From Bacillota bacterium (lineage in GTDB: Bacteria; Bacillota; Clostridia; Christensenellales; CAG-138), in contig JAEYCM010000042.1 in NCBI GenBank assembly GCA_023455425.1, positions 53,579-117,578 of the forward strand: a stretch of DNA of 64,000 nt. Direction: 5' to 3'. The notes beneath the pieces are model-generated. The model was not told the DNA's origin. It was given only the letters and a program-made list of their open reading frames with translations, and ran no database searches. This document shows positions 34,844-42,759 of the stretch, in pieces. Positions within the stretch are counted from its first letter, which is position 1; every line of letters starts with the position of its first letter. The position numbers were made by a program, and so were the translations under genes.

Positions 34844-36496
34844 TTACAACGCCTCTTCCTGCGCAAAATTGCCGGTTTTCGCGCCCCATGTGCTGCGGTA
34901 TTGTACCGGGGAGCAGCTCTGCGTCTTTTTAAACAGGTAGGAAAAATAGTGCGGGTCTCTATACCCCACGGCAAAGCCGATCTCGGCGCAGCGAAGGCCG
35001 GAGCGGCATAAGAGTTCCTTAGCCTTATTCATCCGCACGTCGGTCAGATATTTGATAAAGCTTTCCCCCGTCTCCCTGCTGAATATCGTACTGAAATAAT
35101 TCGGGCTGACGTTGACGTGGTTTGCCACCTCGCCCAGCGAGATGTTTTCGTCCGCATAATGCTCCGCAATATAGGCGCGGGCCTTTTCCAGCATGGCCCG
35201 GTACTGCCCCATGTGCAATTCATCCCTGCGGGAAAGCGCCCCGGACAGTACATGCGTGAGATAGGCTTTATATTGGGCGGCATCGGCGATCTCCCCCGCC
35301 TGCCCCGGCCGCTGAAACGGCTCCCCGGCCCCCGCTTCCAGTCCCCCGATCTCCCGGAGGTATTTCAACGCCGTAAAATAGATATCCATGAGCACATATT
35401 GCCGGAACAATAAGGACTGCGTGTTGGTATGCCCGATTTCCCGCAGCAGCTCTTCCGTAAAATACGCCGCTTCGCCCTGGTTCCCTCCCCGCAGAAACGC
35501 CTCTACCCGCCGGATATCCAGGCCTCCGCTTTCAATCGCGTCCAGGGGGGACCCATGGTCTTCCACCAGCCGCTGCGCGCCGATCTGCGCGTAATGCAGG
35601 ATTTGGTTTCGTCCTCGCATAAAGCGCAGCGAGAGCGCGTGCGCGGCGCTTTCATAGGACTCCATGAGCCGCGTAAGCCGGTTGACCGGACTGCCCACGC
35701 CGCCAAAATACCAAAGCGCCTCATGTTTTTTCAGCGCCGCCTCAAGCTCTTCTAAAAAGCCATGGCGGATCTGTTCGATTTCCTGCTGCGTATCCCCTTT
35801 AAACAGCAGCGCCATGCCCTCTATGCCGCGATCAAAGCAGAACACGGTTCCGCCCCTCATGTCCATGCGGCGGATTTCCCGGCCAAGAACGGCCTGCGCT
35901 CCGCCCGCCCCGCCAACCTGAGAGGAGGAACCGCAGGTAAGAAGCGCCACCTCAAACCATTGCGCATAGAGCTCCAGTTTAAGCGCGCGCCCGCGCTCGA
36001 GTATTTCGGAAAGGGGCAGCGCGCCCGAAATGATATCCTGAAACAACCGCAGGCGCAGCTCCTCTTCGCTTTCCATGGCCTCCTGAAGATACCGCTCCAG
36101 GTTGCGTTTTTCTTCCTGTTCCTTGAGAATCAGCCGCCGCACGCGGTGCAGCAGTTCCGTCACTTCCGCGCTGTTGACGGGCTTTAACAGATATTCCGTC
36201 ACGCCGATCTTCAACGCCTCCTGCGCATACCGGAACTCTTCATGGCCGCTGAGTATGATGATTTTGCACTGGGGCAGCTCCTTTTTAATCAGGCGGCTTA
36301 GCTCCAGGCCGTCCATAAACGGCATTTTGATATCGGTTATGAGAACATCCGGCTGCTCCCGTTCGATCAGCGGATAGGCAAGTTCCCCATCCGCCGCTTC
36401 TCCGCAGAACGCAAACCCACAGCCCTGCCAATCGATGGTGGTCTTGATGCCCTCCCGAACGATCAATTCATCTTCCACAAGAAACGCTTTGAGCAT
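34844..36496 (-). CDS. YesN-type response regulator with AraC DNA-binding domain
   Basis: A 550-residue regulator. The receiver domain (residues 1-120) has the acidic pair in FLVEDEL, the phospho-acceptor in PDVLITDIKMPFMDG near residue 55 and the lysine in YLLKPV. A middle region without a known domain follows (residues 130-430). The C-terminal AraC helix-turn-helix pair (about 440-540) includes ISLGEVANHVNVSPNYFSTIFSRETGESFIKYL and CAEIGFAVGYRDPHYFSYLFKKTQ. The ATG at 36496 follows AAGGAG; an upstream in-frame start has none. It probably activates the adjacent ABC/araA operon. Confidence 0.92.
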   Translation of the reverse strand: MLKAFLVEDELIVREGIKTTIDWQGCGFAFCGEAADGELAYPLIEREQPDVLITDIKMPFMDGLELSRLIKKELPQCKIIILSGHEEFRYAQEALKIGVTEYLLKPVNSAEVTELLHRVRRLILKEQEEKRNLERYLQEAMESEEELRLRLFQDIISGALPLSEILERGRALKLELYAQWFEVALLTCGSSSQVGGAGGAQAVLGREIRRMDMRGGTVFCFDRGIEGMALLFKGDTQQEIEQIRHGFLEELEAALKKHEALWYFGGVGSPVNRLTRLMESYESAAHALSLRFMRGRNQILHYAQIGAQRLVEDHGSPLDAIESGGLDIRRVEAFLRGGNQGEAAYFTEELLREIGHTNTQSLLFRQYVLMDIYFTALKYLREIGGLEAGAGEPFQRPGQAGEIADAAQYKAYLTHVLSGALSRRDELHMGQYRAMLEKARAYIAEHYADENISLGEVANHVNVSPNYFSTIFSRETGESFIKYLTDVRMNKAKELLCRSGLRCAEIGFAVGYRDPHYFSYLFKKTQSCSPVQYRSTWGAKTGNFAQEEAL

Positions 36497-36584
36497 AGGA
36501 ACTCCTTTTCCGGTGCGCGGCAGTGCGCCCAAAGAGCGGAAAAACAAAGGTAGAAATCATAAAACAAGACAGGTCTTTATAAAG

Positions 36585-36613
36585 ATTATACCGCGTTTAC
36601 ATTAACGATACAA
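36585..36613 (-). promoter_or_regulatory. predicted promoter of the yesN-yesM pair
   Basis: On the minus strand, TTGTAT (36613-36608), 17 bases, TATAAT (36590-36585). Confidence 0.6.
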
Positions 36614-36653
36614 CTGCCTGTTTTAGGCGTTTTTAGCGCCCGGGAACGCAACG

Positions 36654-36683
36654 AAAAAGCGGGCGCAGACCGCCCGCTTTTTT
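36654..36683. terminator. terminator after the CoA-disulfide reductase fusion gene
   Basis: Stem GCGGGCG / CGCCCGC with a 5-base loop and A/T runs on both sides; read on the minus strand it ends in TTTTT. Confidence 0.8.
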
Positions 36684-36708
36684 AGATACCGTTCCCTGTG
36701 ATATTGCC

Positions 36709-39192
36709 TCAAATGAACAGGTTGACGTTCGATTCCTCCGCGTCCCCAAGGTAGGCTGCGACGCCGCCCAGCTCCACGCCGTCGATCAGTTCCTCTTTCC
36801 TGATGCCCATCACGTCCATGGACATGGTGCAGGCCACAAGCTTGACGCCGTTCGCCATGGCCTTTTTCATGAGCACTTCCAGAGAATCCACGTTCTTATC
36901 CTTCATGACAGCCTTCATCATGGCTGTGCCCATGCCCGCCATATTCAGTTTGGAAAGCTTGAGCCTGCCCGTGCCGCGCGGCATCATGCCGCCGAACATG
37001 GACTCGATCATAGACTTTTTCACGCTCTGCTTCTGCGGTTTCCGAAGGACATTCAGCCCCCAGAACGTGAAGAACATGGTGACGGGTCTTCCCATGGCTG
37101 CGGCGCCGTTTGCAATGATGAAGGAGGCGAGCACACGGTCCAGGTCCCCGCTGAATACGATGAGCGTTTTACCCTGCGGCAGTTCCGCCGCCACTTTTTG
37201 GTCCATTGCGTTCTGCGCTCCCTTCTGGATGTAGGCGACATAGTCGCTTCCCTTTTGCTCGCCTTTTACGAATGTGTTGCCGGTCCTTCTGCACCACGCG
37301 GCCACGTCCCGCAAAAAGCCCGGATCGCTCGCGTATACTTCAATGATCTCGCCATCCTGAATATCCTGTATGGTTTCGAACACCTTCAATATGGGGCCGG
37401 GGCACTGCATGCCGCTGCAATCGATGCGCATGGAGGTCACAATATTCCGCTCCGGCGTACTCGGCGCGTCGGTAGTCCCCTGCGTGACGTCAGCGTCAGC
37501 CTGCTTGTTTGTTATGTCCGGCGCAGCCTGCCGCTCATGCGTGGCGCGGTAGAAGCTGGTGCCGCCGGGGTATACCTTGACGTTTTGAAAACCGTTCTGC
37601 TGCAGGATGCGCGCCGCGTTGTAAGCGCGCACGCCGATGGCGCAGAATACGACGATCTCCTTGCTCTTATCCAGTTCATTCGCCCGCGCGCGGACATCCG
37701 AGAGCGGCAGAGAGTACGCGCCGGGCACCATATAGGCAAGGCGCTCCGCATCGTCCCGCACGTCGATCACGACGCGGTTCGGGTCTTCCCGGTCCAGCGC
37801 GTCCCATGCTGAGAATACGACCTTTTGCGTTAGCACATTTTCCGCCACAAAGCCCAGCATATTGACGGCGTCCTTGGCGGAACCGTACGGAGGCGCGTAC
37901 GCAAGCTCCAGCGATTTTAAATCTTTCACGCCGCCGCCCAACCGGATGACGGTCGCAATGACGTCGATGCGTTTGTCCACGCCTTCGCGTCCGACGATCT
38001 GCGCGCCGAACAGCTTTTTGCCGTCCATGGAGAAGAGCAGCTTGAGCGTCATCAAGCTTGCGCCCGGATAGTACCCGGCATGCGAGTTCTGCAGTATAGT
38101 GACGCTCTCGTAATCTTTCCCGCGCACCATCCCACGTTTCTTTAATAGCTTTTCCGAAGCGCCCGTGGCGGCGGCGGTCAGTTCAAACACCTTCACGACC
38201 GAGGTACCCTGCGTCCCCTCGTAGCGCTCGTTTCCGCCCGCGATGTTGTCGGCCGCAATACGGCCCTGCTTGTTGGCCGGACCCGCAAGGGGGATCATCG
38301 TACGGGAGCCGTCGATATAATCCGTAATCTCCGTCACATCCCCCACCGCGTAAATGGAAGGATCTGACGTGCGCAGGTATTCATCCACCACGACACCGCC
38401 GCGCGCGTTGACCGCTAAGCCCGCCGCCTTTGCAAGTTCCCCGTTGGGCCGCACGCCAATGGCGAGTATGGCGATATCCGCCGCAATGCTTTTGCCGCTA
38501 TTCAAGCGCACAGTCACGCCGGACTGCGTTTCTTCAAATCCCGCGACACCGTCCCCCAGGCACAGGGATACGCCCTGCTCTTGTAAATGCCCCTCCAGCA
38601 GCTTCGCCATTTCATAGTCGAAGGGCGGCATGACCTGGTCAAGCATTTCCACTACCGTCACATGCGCGCCGGTCAGATGGAGGTTTTCCGCCATTTCCAG
38701 CCCGATAAAGCCCGCGCCGATGACGACGGCGTTTTTGACCGCATACTCGGACAGGAATTGCTTGATACGGTCCGTATCCGGCACCGTCCACAGCGTCATC
38801 ACCCTAAAAGACTGGATGCCCGCGATCGGCGGTCTCACGGGAGAAGAGCCGGTGGAAAGTATCAAATTGTCGTAGGATTCACAATATGTCTCACCGGTCA
38901 GCGTATTGTTGACGGTAACAAATTTATGTTCCCGGTCTATGGAGACGACCTCCTGCCGGGTACGGACTTCCATATTGAACTTCTTCATCATGGCTTTGGG
39001 CTGCTGCAGCAAAAGCGCGCTGCGTGAGCGGATGACGTCGCCCACATGGTACGGCAGGCCACAGTTGGCGTAGGAAATATACTCTCCGCGCTCGAACAGT
39101 ATGAGTTCCATTGTTTCATCCAGCCGCCGTAAGCGCGCCGCAGCCGTTGCGCCCCCCGCGACTCCGCCTACGATCAGTACCTTTTTCCCCAT
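36709..39192 (-). CDS. CoA-disulfide reductase / rhodanese / TusA / DsrE four-domain fusion
   Basis: An 827-residue sulfur-handling protein. Residues 1-450 form a FAD/NAD-linked reductase (GGVAGGATAAARLRRL for FAD; catalytic Cys44 in YANCGLPYHVGD; AVGDVTE). Residues 455-550 are a rhodanese with FCAIGVRAYN, its Cys being the persulfide carrier. Residues 590-660 are TusA-like with CSGMQCPGPILK. Residues 675-827 are DsrE-like (IVFSGDLDRVLASFIIANGAAAMG, with a Cys in VACTMSMDVMG). All key cysteines are present, so it can relay sulfane sulfur between domains or reduce CoA disulfide or polysulfide. It is divergent from the thioredoxin-reductase-like gene. Similar fusions are known in Firmicutes. 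Confidence 0.9.
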   Translation of the reverse strand: MGKKVLIVGGVAGGATAAARLRRLDETMELILFERGEYISYANCGLPYHVGDVIRSRSALLLQQPKAMMKKFNMEVRTRQEVVSIDREHKFVTVNNTLTGETYCESYDNLILSTGSSPVRPPIAGIQSFRVMTLWTVPDTDRIKQFLSEYAVKNAVVIGAGFIGLEMAENLHLTGAHVTVVEMLDQVMPPFDYEMAKLLEGHLQEQGVSLCLGDGVAGFEETQSGVTVRLNSGKSIAADIAILAIGVRPNGELAKAAGLAVNARGGVVVDEYLRTSDPSIYAVGDVTEITDYIDGSRTMIPLAGPANKQGRIAADNIAGGNERYEGTQGTSVVKVFELTAAATGASEKLLKKRGMVRGKDYESVTILQNSHAGYYPGASLMTLKLLFSMDGKKLFGAQIVGREGVDKRIDVIATVIRLGGGVKDLKSLELAYAPPYGSAKDAVNMLGFVAENVLTQKVVFSAWDALDREDPNRVVIDVRDDAERLAYMVPGAYSLPLSDVRARANELDKSKEIVVFCAIGVRAYNAARILQQNGFQNVKVYPGGTSFYRATHERQAAPDITNKQADADVTQGTTDAPSTPERNIVTSMRIDCSGMQCPGPILKVFETIQDIQDGEIIEVYASDPGFLRDVAAWCRRTGNTFVKGEQKGSDYVAYIQKGAQNAMDQKVAAELPQGKTLIVFSGDLDRVLASFIIANGAAAMGRPVTMFFTFWGLNVLRKPQKQSVKKSMIESMFGGMMPRGTGRLKLSKLNMAGMGTAMMKAVMKDKNVDSLEVLMKKAMANGVKLVACTMSMDVMGIRKEELIDGVELGGVAAYLGDAEESNVNLFI

Positions 39193-39283
39193 CTAAACTG
39201 CCTCCTTCATGGAAAGGAAATCTATGTTTCCCGATTGATTGTTTGGCATATGGGCCAAGCTCTTATATATGTAAGAACAGCAT

Positions 39284-39318
39284 ACTTTGTCAGAACGCAA
39301 ACAACCGTGACTTTGTCA
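39284..39318. promoter_or_regulatory. direct repeat in the divergent redox intergenic region
   Basis: ACTTTGTCA at 39284-39292 and again at 39310-39318, 26 bases apart, between the divergent CoA-disulfide reductase and thioredoxin-reductase-like genes. It may be a shared regulator site. Confidence 0.3.
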
Positions 39319-39405
39319 CCAAAGCAACGAAATGATCCATGCGTGACTTATTCCGGAAAACCGGACAAGCTACCCTATACCAGACTATCAGCAGGAGGAA
39401 TTTCC

Positions 39406-40266
39406 ATGCCAAAAGCACTGATCATCGGCAACGGTCCCGCCGGCATTTCGGCGGCACTCTATATTGCGCGCGCAGGCATTGAAACCACCGTCATCGCGCG
39501 GGACGCGGGCGCGTTGGGGAAGGCGGAAAAAATAGAAAACTATTACGGCTTTATAGAGCCCATCGCCGGAACCGATCTTTTGGAGCGCGGAAAGGCGCAG
39601 GCCAAACGCTTGGGCGTTACGCTGCTCGAAGAAGAGGTGGTCGGGCTTTCATATCTTGATAAGCTGACCGTTACCACCGGCAATGCTGCCTACGAGGGGG
39701 ACGCCGTTATCCTTGCCACCGGTTCCCCGCGGCGCGCGCCCAAGATCAGCGGCCTTGCGGAATTTGAAGGCGCTGGGGTCAGCTACTGCGCCATCTGCGA
39801 CGCGTTCTTTTATAAGAATAAGGATGTGGCGGTTCTGGGCTGCTGCGAATACGCGGCGCATGAGGCGCTTGCATTGCTTCCCCTTGCAGGTTCTGTGACC
39901 CTTGTGACCAACGGGGAAGCACCCATGGCGGGCCTGCCCGAAGGATTAAAGGCGATCATCACCGCCAAGATTACCGCACTCACGGGCAACGGCAGGCTGG
40001 AAGGCCTCACGTTTGAAGACGGAACCTCCCTTTCCGTTTCCGGCTTGTTCGTGGCGCAGGGCATCGCAGGCAGCGCGGACCTGGCGCGGAAAATCGGCGC
40101 GGAAACCGTGGGCAACCGCATCGTGGTGGACTCCCATATGGCCACCAACATCCCCGGCCTGTTTGCAGCAGGAGACTGCACCGGCGGCATGCTGCAGATT
40201 GCAAAAGCCGTGGCGGAAGGCGCGGAGGCGGGCTACAGCGCGGTCAAATACATCCGGGCTTTATGA
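39406..40266 (+). CDS. thioredoxin-reductase-like flavoprotein with altered NADPH loop
   Basis: A 286-residue pyridine nucleotide-disulfide oxidoreductase, slightly shorter than TrxB (about 310). The FAD loop IIGNGPAGISAALYIARAG is at residues 5-23, the redox pair is CAIC in YCAICDAFFY near residue 130, and the C-terminal FAD block is GLFAAGDCTGGMLQIAKAVAEG. The second nucleotide loop, normally GGGDSAxEEA, reads VLGCCEYAAHEALAL, so NADPH binding may be changed; a ferredoxin- or flavin-linked donor is possible. The ATG at 39406 follows AGGAGG. Divergent from the sulfur fusion protein. Confidence 0.85.
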   Translation: MPKALIIGNGPAGISAALYIARAGIETTVIARDAGALGKAEKIENYYGFIEPIAGTDLLERGKAQAKRLGVTLLEEEVVGLSYLDKLTVTTGNAAYEGDAVILATGSPRRAPKISGLAEFEGAGVSYCAICDAFFYKNKDVAVLGCCEYAAHEALALLPLAGSVTLVTNGEAPMAGLPEGLKAIITAKITALTGNGRLEGLTFEDGTSLSVSGLFVAQGIAGSADLARKIGAETVGNRIVVDSHMATNIPGLFAAGDCTGGMLQIAKAVAEGAEAGYSAVKYIRAL

Positions 40267-40399
40267 GGTCGCCCCTTATCACGTATGTTAGGCTTTTGAT
40301 AGAACCAGATGCAGCATTCGACCTTTTTCTTCTATACAAACTGGACAAACAGTCGTATGATTAGGAGTGTCATATCTCGAATTGTATGGAGGAACTGTT

Positions 40400-41278
40400 T
40401 TGTCCACGCTGCATTTCATATTCAACCCCGTCGCCGGAAGCGGCGCTTCGGCGCAGGCGTTTGCGCAAATGGAAAAGCTGCTCAAGGCGCGGAACATCGA
40501 CTACTCCTTTTCCCGCTCCGAATATCCCGGCCACGCGATCGAGCTGACCCGGCAGGCGCTCTTGGCCGGTCACGAATGCATCGTCGCCGTCGGCGGAGAC
40601 GGTACCGTCCGCGAGGTTGCCATGGAAATGGTGGGAAGCGCTGTTCCCATGGGCATGTTTCCCTGCGGTACCGGCAACGATATGGTCCGTGCGCTCAAAA
40701 TCCCGCGCGAACCGGAGGCGGTATTGGATATCCTGCTGAACGCCGCGCCCAAGCTGATGGACGCCGCGGAAGCAAACGGCAAGCTCTTTTTTAATGTGGG
40801 CGGGTTCGGCTTTGACGTGGACGTGCTCGTCAATACGGAGCGCTATAAGAAGCGTCTAAAGGGCATGGCGGCGTACATGGCGGGCCTGTTCCATTCGCTT
40901 TCCAGGCTCCATCTTATACCGGTGCGGGTGACGACGCCGGAAGAGACCTTCACCTGCAACGCGCTGATGGTAACCGCCTGCAACGGCACCCACTTTGGCG
41001 GCGGCATGAACGCGGCACCTCTGGCGGACCCGACGGACGGGTTACTCGATATCTGCATTGCAACGGACGTCAACAGGGCCAGCATATTGCCGCTTCTTGC
41101 GAAATTTGTGAAGGGCAGGCATTTGGATCTGCCCGTCATCCGTTATTTCAAGGCAACCGAAATCACTGTGGACGCAGGAAAGGCCCTGCCCGTGCAGGTG
41201 GACGGGGAAGTCGTGGAGCAAACGCCTATCACGTTCCGCATCCGTCCCGGCGCGTTATTGGCGAAAACGGGATTATAG
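40400..41278 (+). CDS. diacylglycerol kinase family lipid kinase
   Basis: A 292-residue DagK/YegS-type lipid kinase that phosphorylates a membrane lipid (diacylglycerol or a related lipid). NPVAGSG is at residues 7-13, the catalytic nucleotide loop VAVGGDGTVREV near 58-69, and PMGMFPCGTGNDMVRAL near 82-98. The start is the TTG at 40400 because TGGAGGA lies 6 bases upstream; a GTG at 40367 in frame has no clear site. It stands alone on the plus strand between two minus-strand groups and ends at a bidirectional terminator. Confidence 0.88.
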   Translation: MSTLHFIFNPVAGSGASAQAFAQMEKLLKARNIDYSFSRSEYPGHAIELTRQALLAGHECIVAVGGDGTVREVAMEMVGSAVPMGMFPCGTGNDMVRALKIPREPEAVLDILLNAAPKLMDAAEANGKLFFNVGGFGFDVDVLVNTERYKKRLKGMAAYMAGLFHSLSRLHLIPVRVTTPEETFTCNALMVTACNGTHFGGGMNAAPLADPTDGLLDICIATDVNRASILPLLAKFVKGRHLDLPVIRYFKATEITVDAGKALPVQVDGEVVEQTPITFRIRPGALLAKTGL

Positions 41279-41327
41279 TTTCGAACAAGTGGTGGGTGTC
41301 CATTACGTTCCAGAATATTATTTCATG

Positions 41328-41362
41328 CAAAAACGCCGGGTCAATTCCCGGCGTTTGTTTTG
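41328..41362. terminator. bidirectional terminator
   Basis: Stem AACGCCGGG / CCCGGCGTT with a 6-base loop and A/T runs on both sides, between the convergent lipid kinase and DUF4956 genes. Confidence 0.8.
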
Positions 41363-41380
41363 CACTTAATCTTATCTTGG

Positions 41381-42058
41381 TTAAGATATAAAGTCCCCCT
41401 GATGCGCGATCAACGTGGCGTCGTATACGCCCTCGATGCGCATGAACTTGTCCACAACCGCGGTCTCTTCATCCCGCAGGCGTACTTCCAGGGTAAGTTC
41501 CACGCCGTCGCGCTGCACGGTCCTGGAGCGCACGCGCACGCGGGGCAGCTGCTTGATCATATTCTTGATGGGCGCGTTTGCGGCCTCATGGAAATGCAAA
41601 ATCAACAGGTACGGAAGGCTTCCGCGCAATTTGAACACCGTAAGCAGCACCATGATGACGCCGATAATCACAGCGCCAATCACCGCCACATCCAAAAACT
41701 GCGCGCCCAAGGCAATGCCTTCCCCCACCGCCCAGAACATGAACGTGGTATCCATGGGGTCTTTGACCGCCGTGCGGAAACGGATGATGGACAGCGCGCC
41801 CACCATACCCAAGCTGAACCCGATATTGATGGTCAGCAGCATGATGACAAGGCTTGATACCATGGTGAGCATGATCAAGCTCAAGTTAAATGTACGCGAA
41901 TACAGCACGCCGCCAAAAGTCTTTTTATAAATAAAGAATATAAATACGCCAAGCGCGAACGCCACCAGCATCGTAACTAAAATTTGCATTGGGGGTAGCG
42001 AGCTTGCAAACATCGATTTAATATCAAATGCTTGCGCGATGGTATCGTTGATGGGCAT
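41381..42058 (-). CDS. DUF4956 membrane protein
   Basis: A 225-residue protein with three to four hydrophobic segments (near residues 24-45, 55-80 and 102-140) and a soluble C-terminal domain of about 80 residues. GFSLGMVGALSIIRFRTAVKDPMDTTFMFWAVGEGIALGA is the DUF4956 core. The family is regularly found with VTC-domain proteins. It follows the VTC gene by 14 bases and is the last gene of the trio. No biochemical function is established; a role in polyphosphate or phosphorylated polymer export is inference. Confidence 0.88.
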   Translation of the reverse strand: MPINDTIAQAFDIKSMFASSLPPMQILVTMLVAFALGVFIFFIYKKTFGGVLYSRTFNLSLIMLTMVSSLVIMLLTINIGFSLGMVGALSIIRFRTAVKDPMDTTFMFWAVGEGIALGAQFLDVAVIGAVIIGVIMVLLTVFKLRGSLPYLLILHFHEAANAPIKNMIKQLPRVRVRSRTVQRDGVELTLEVRLRDEETAVVDKFMRIEGVYDATLIAHQGDFIS

Positions 42059-42072
42059 GGACTAGGTTCCTC

Positions 42073-42759
42073 CTATTCATATTTCCGGCACAGGCAGTAC
42101 TTGCTGATCGCGCTGCGGTGTGCGTTTTCGAGTGGCTGCAACAGGGTACGGATATACGCGGGCAAGTAATGGTTGAATTTTACCTCCATCACCATGCCGT
42201 AACCTTCTATGACGGGGTAGGTGGGCAATTCTTGATCAAATAGTGCGATGGAACGGTGCGCGGTACGGATATCCTGATCAAACGTCACACGCACATCCTC
42301 CACCGGGAATACGTACGGCTCGCGGTCATAGTCCACAATGACGCGCGGCTTTAACAGCCGCGTGCGGAACGCTGCGTACATTTCATGCGCAAAAGGTTCC
42401 CTGCGCCGCAATAAAAACGTGCAGTTCCCCCGTATGAGCGCATCGCATTCCTGGCGGGTGAGCGGAATGGAGCTTTTCTGGATATACTGGCCCTCTTTGT
42501 GCTTGCGCTCGAGCTTAATGTCCGTATCCTTCAGGTTATAAATGCGGATGCGGTATTTGTCCCGGTGGTCGGTCCCATCCAGCTTATCCTGCATGGCGGT
42601 ATCCATATAATCGTCAAAATACAGGCTGCGAATAAAGTACTTGCCCGTTTTCTGGGCGTGCTTGTCCCGCTCCATTGTCAACGCAAGCTTGCGGCTGAGT
42701 AGCTCATACTCCGCAAGGCTGATAAAGTATTTGAGCTCGTGTCGGAATGATACGCTCAA
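42073..42759 (-). CDS. VTC-domain polyphosphate polymerase-like protein
   Basis: A 228-residue single-domain VTC protein. In yeast the VTC domain of Vtc4 makes polyphosphate from ATP inside a tunnel lined with basic residues. Visible basic motifs are RHELKYFIS at the N-terminus, IRSLYFDDY, KYRIRIYN, IKLERKHKEG near residue 82, PRVIVDYDREPYV near 138 and MEVKFNHYLP near 193, together with the late lysine in AISKYCLCRKYE. These are the expected substrate-binding Arg and Lys. It overlaps the end of the cotH gene by 4 bases and is coupled to it. Whether it makes polyphosphate or another triphosphate product is unknown. Confidence 0.9.
   Translation of the reverse strand: MSVSFRHELKYFISLAEYELLSRKLALTMERDKHAQKTGKYFIRSLYFDDYMDTAMQDKLDGTDHRDKYRIRIYNLKDTDIKLERKHKEGQYIQKSSIPLTRQECDALIRGNCTFLLRRREPFAHEMYAAFRTRLLKPRVIVDYDREPYVFPVEDVRVTFDQDIRTAHRSIALFDQELPTYPVIEGYGMVMEVKFNHYLPAYIRTLLQPLENAHRSAISKYCLCRKYE

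Noticed and set aside
40367..40399. GTG at 40367 as the lipid kinase start
   Set aside because: No spaced ribosome binding site; the TTG at 40400 has TGGAGGA directly upstream and begins the conserved domain correctly.
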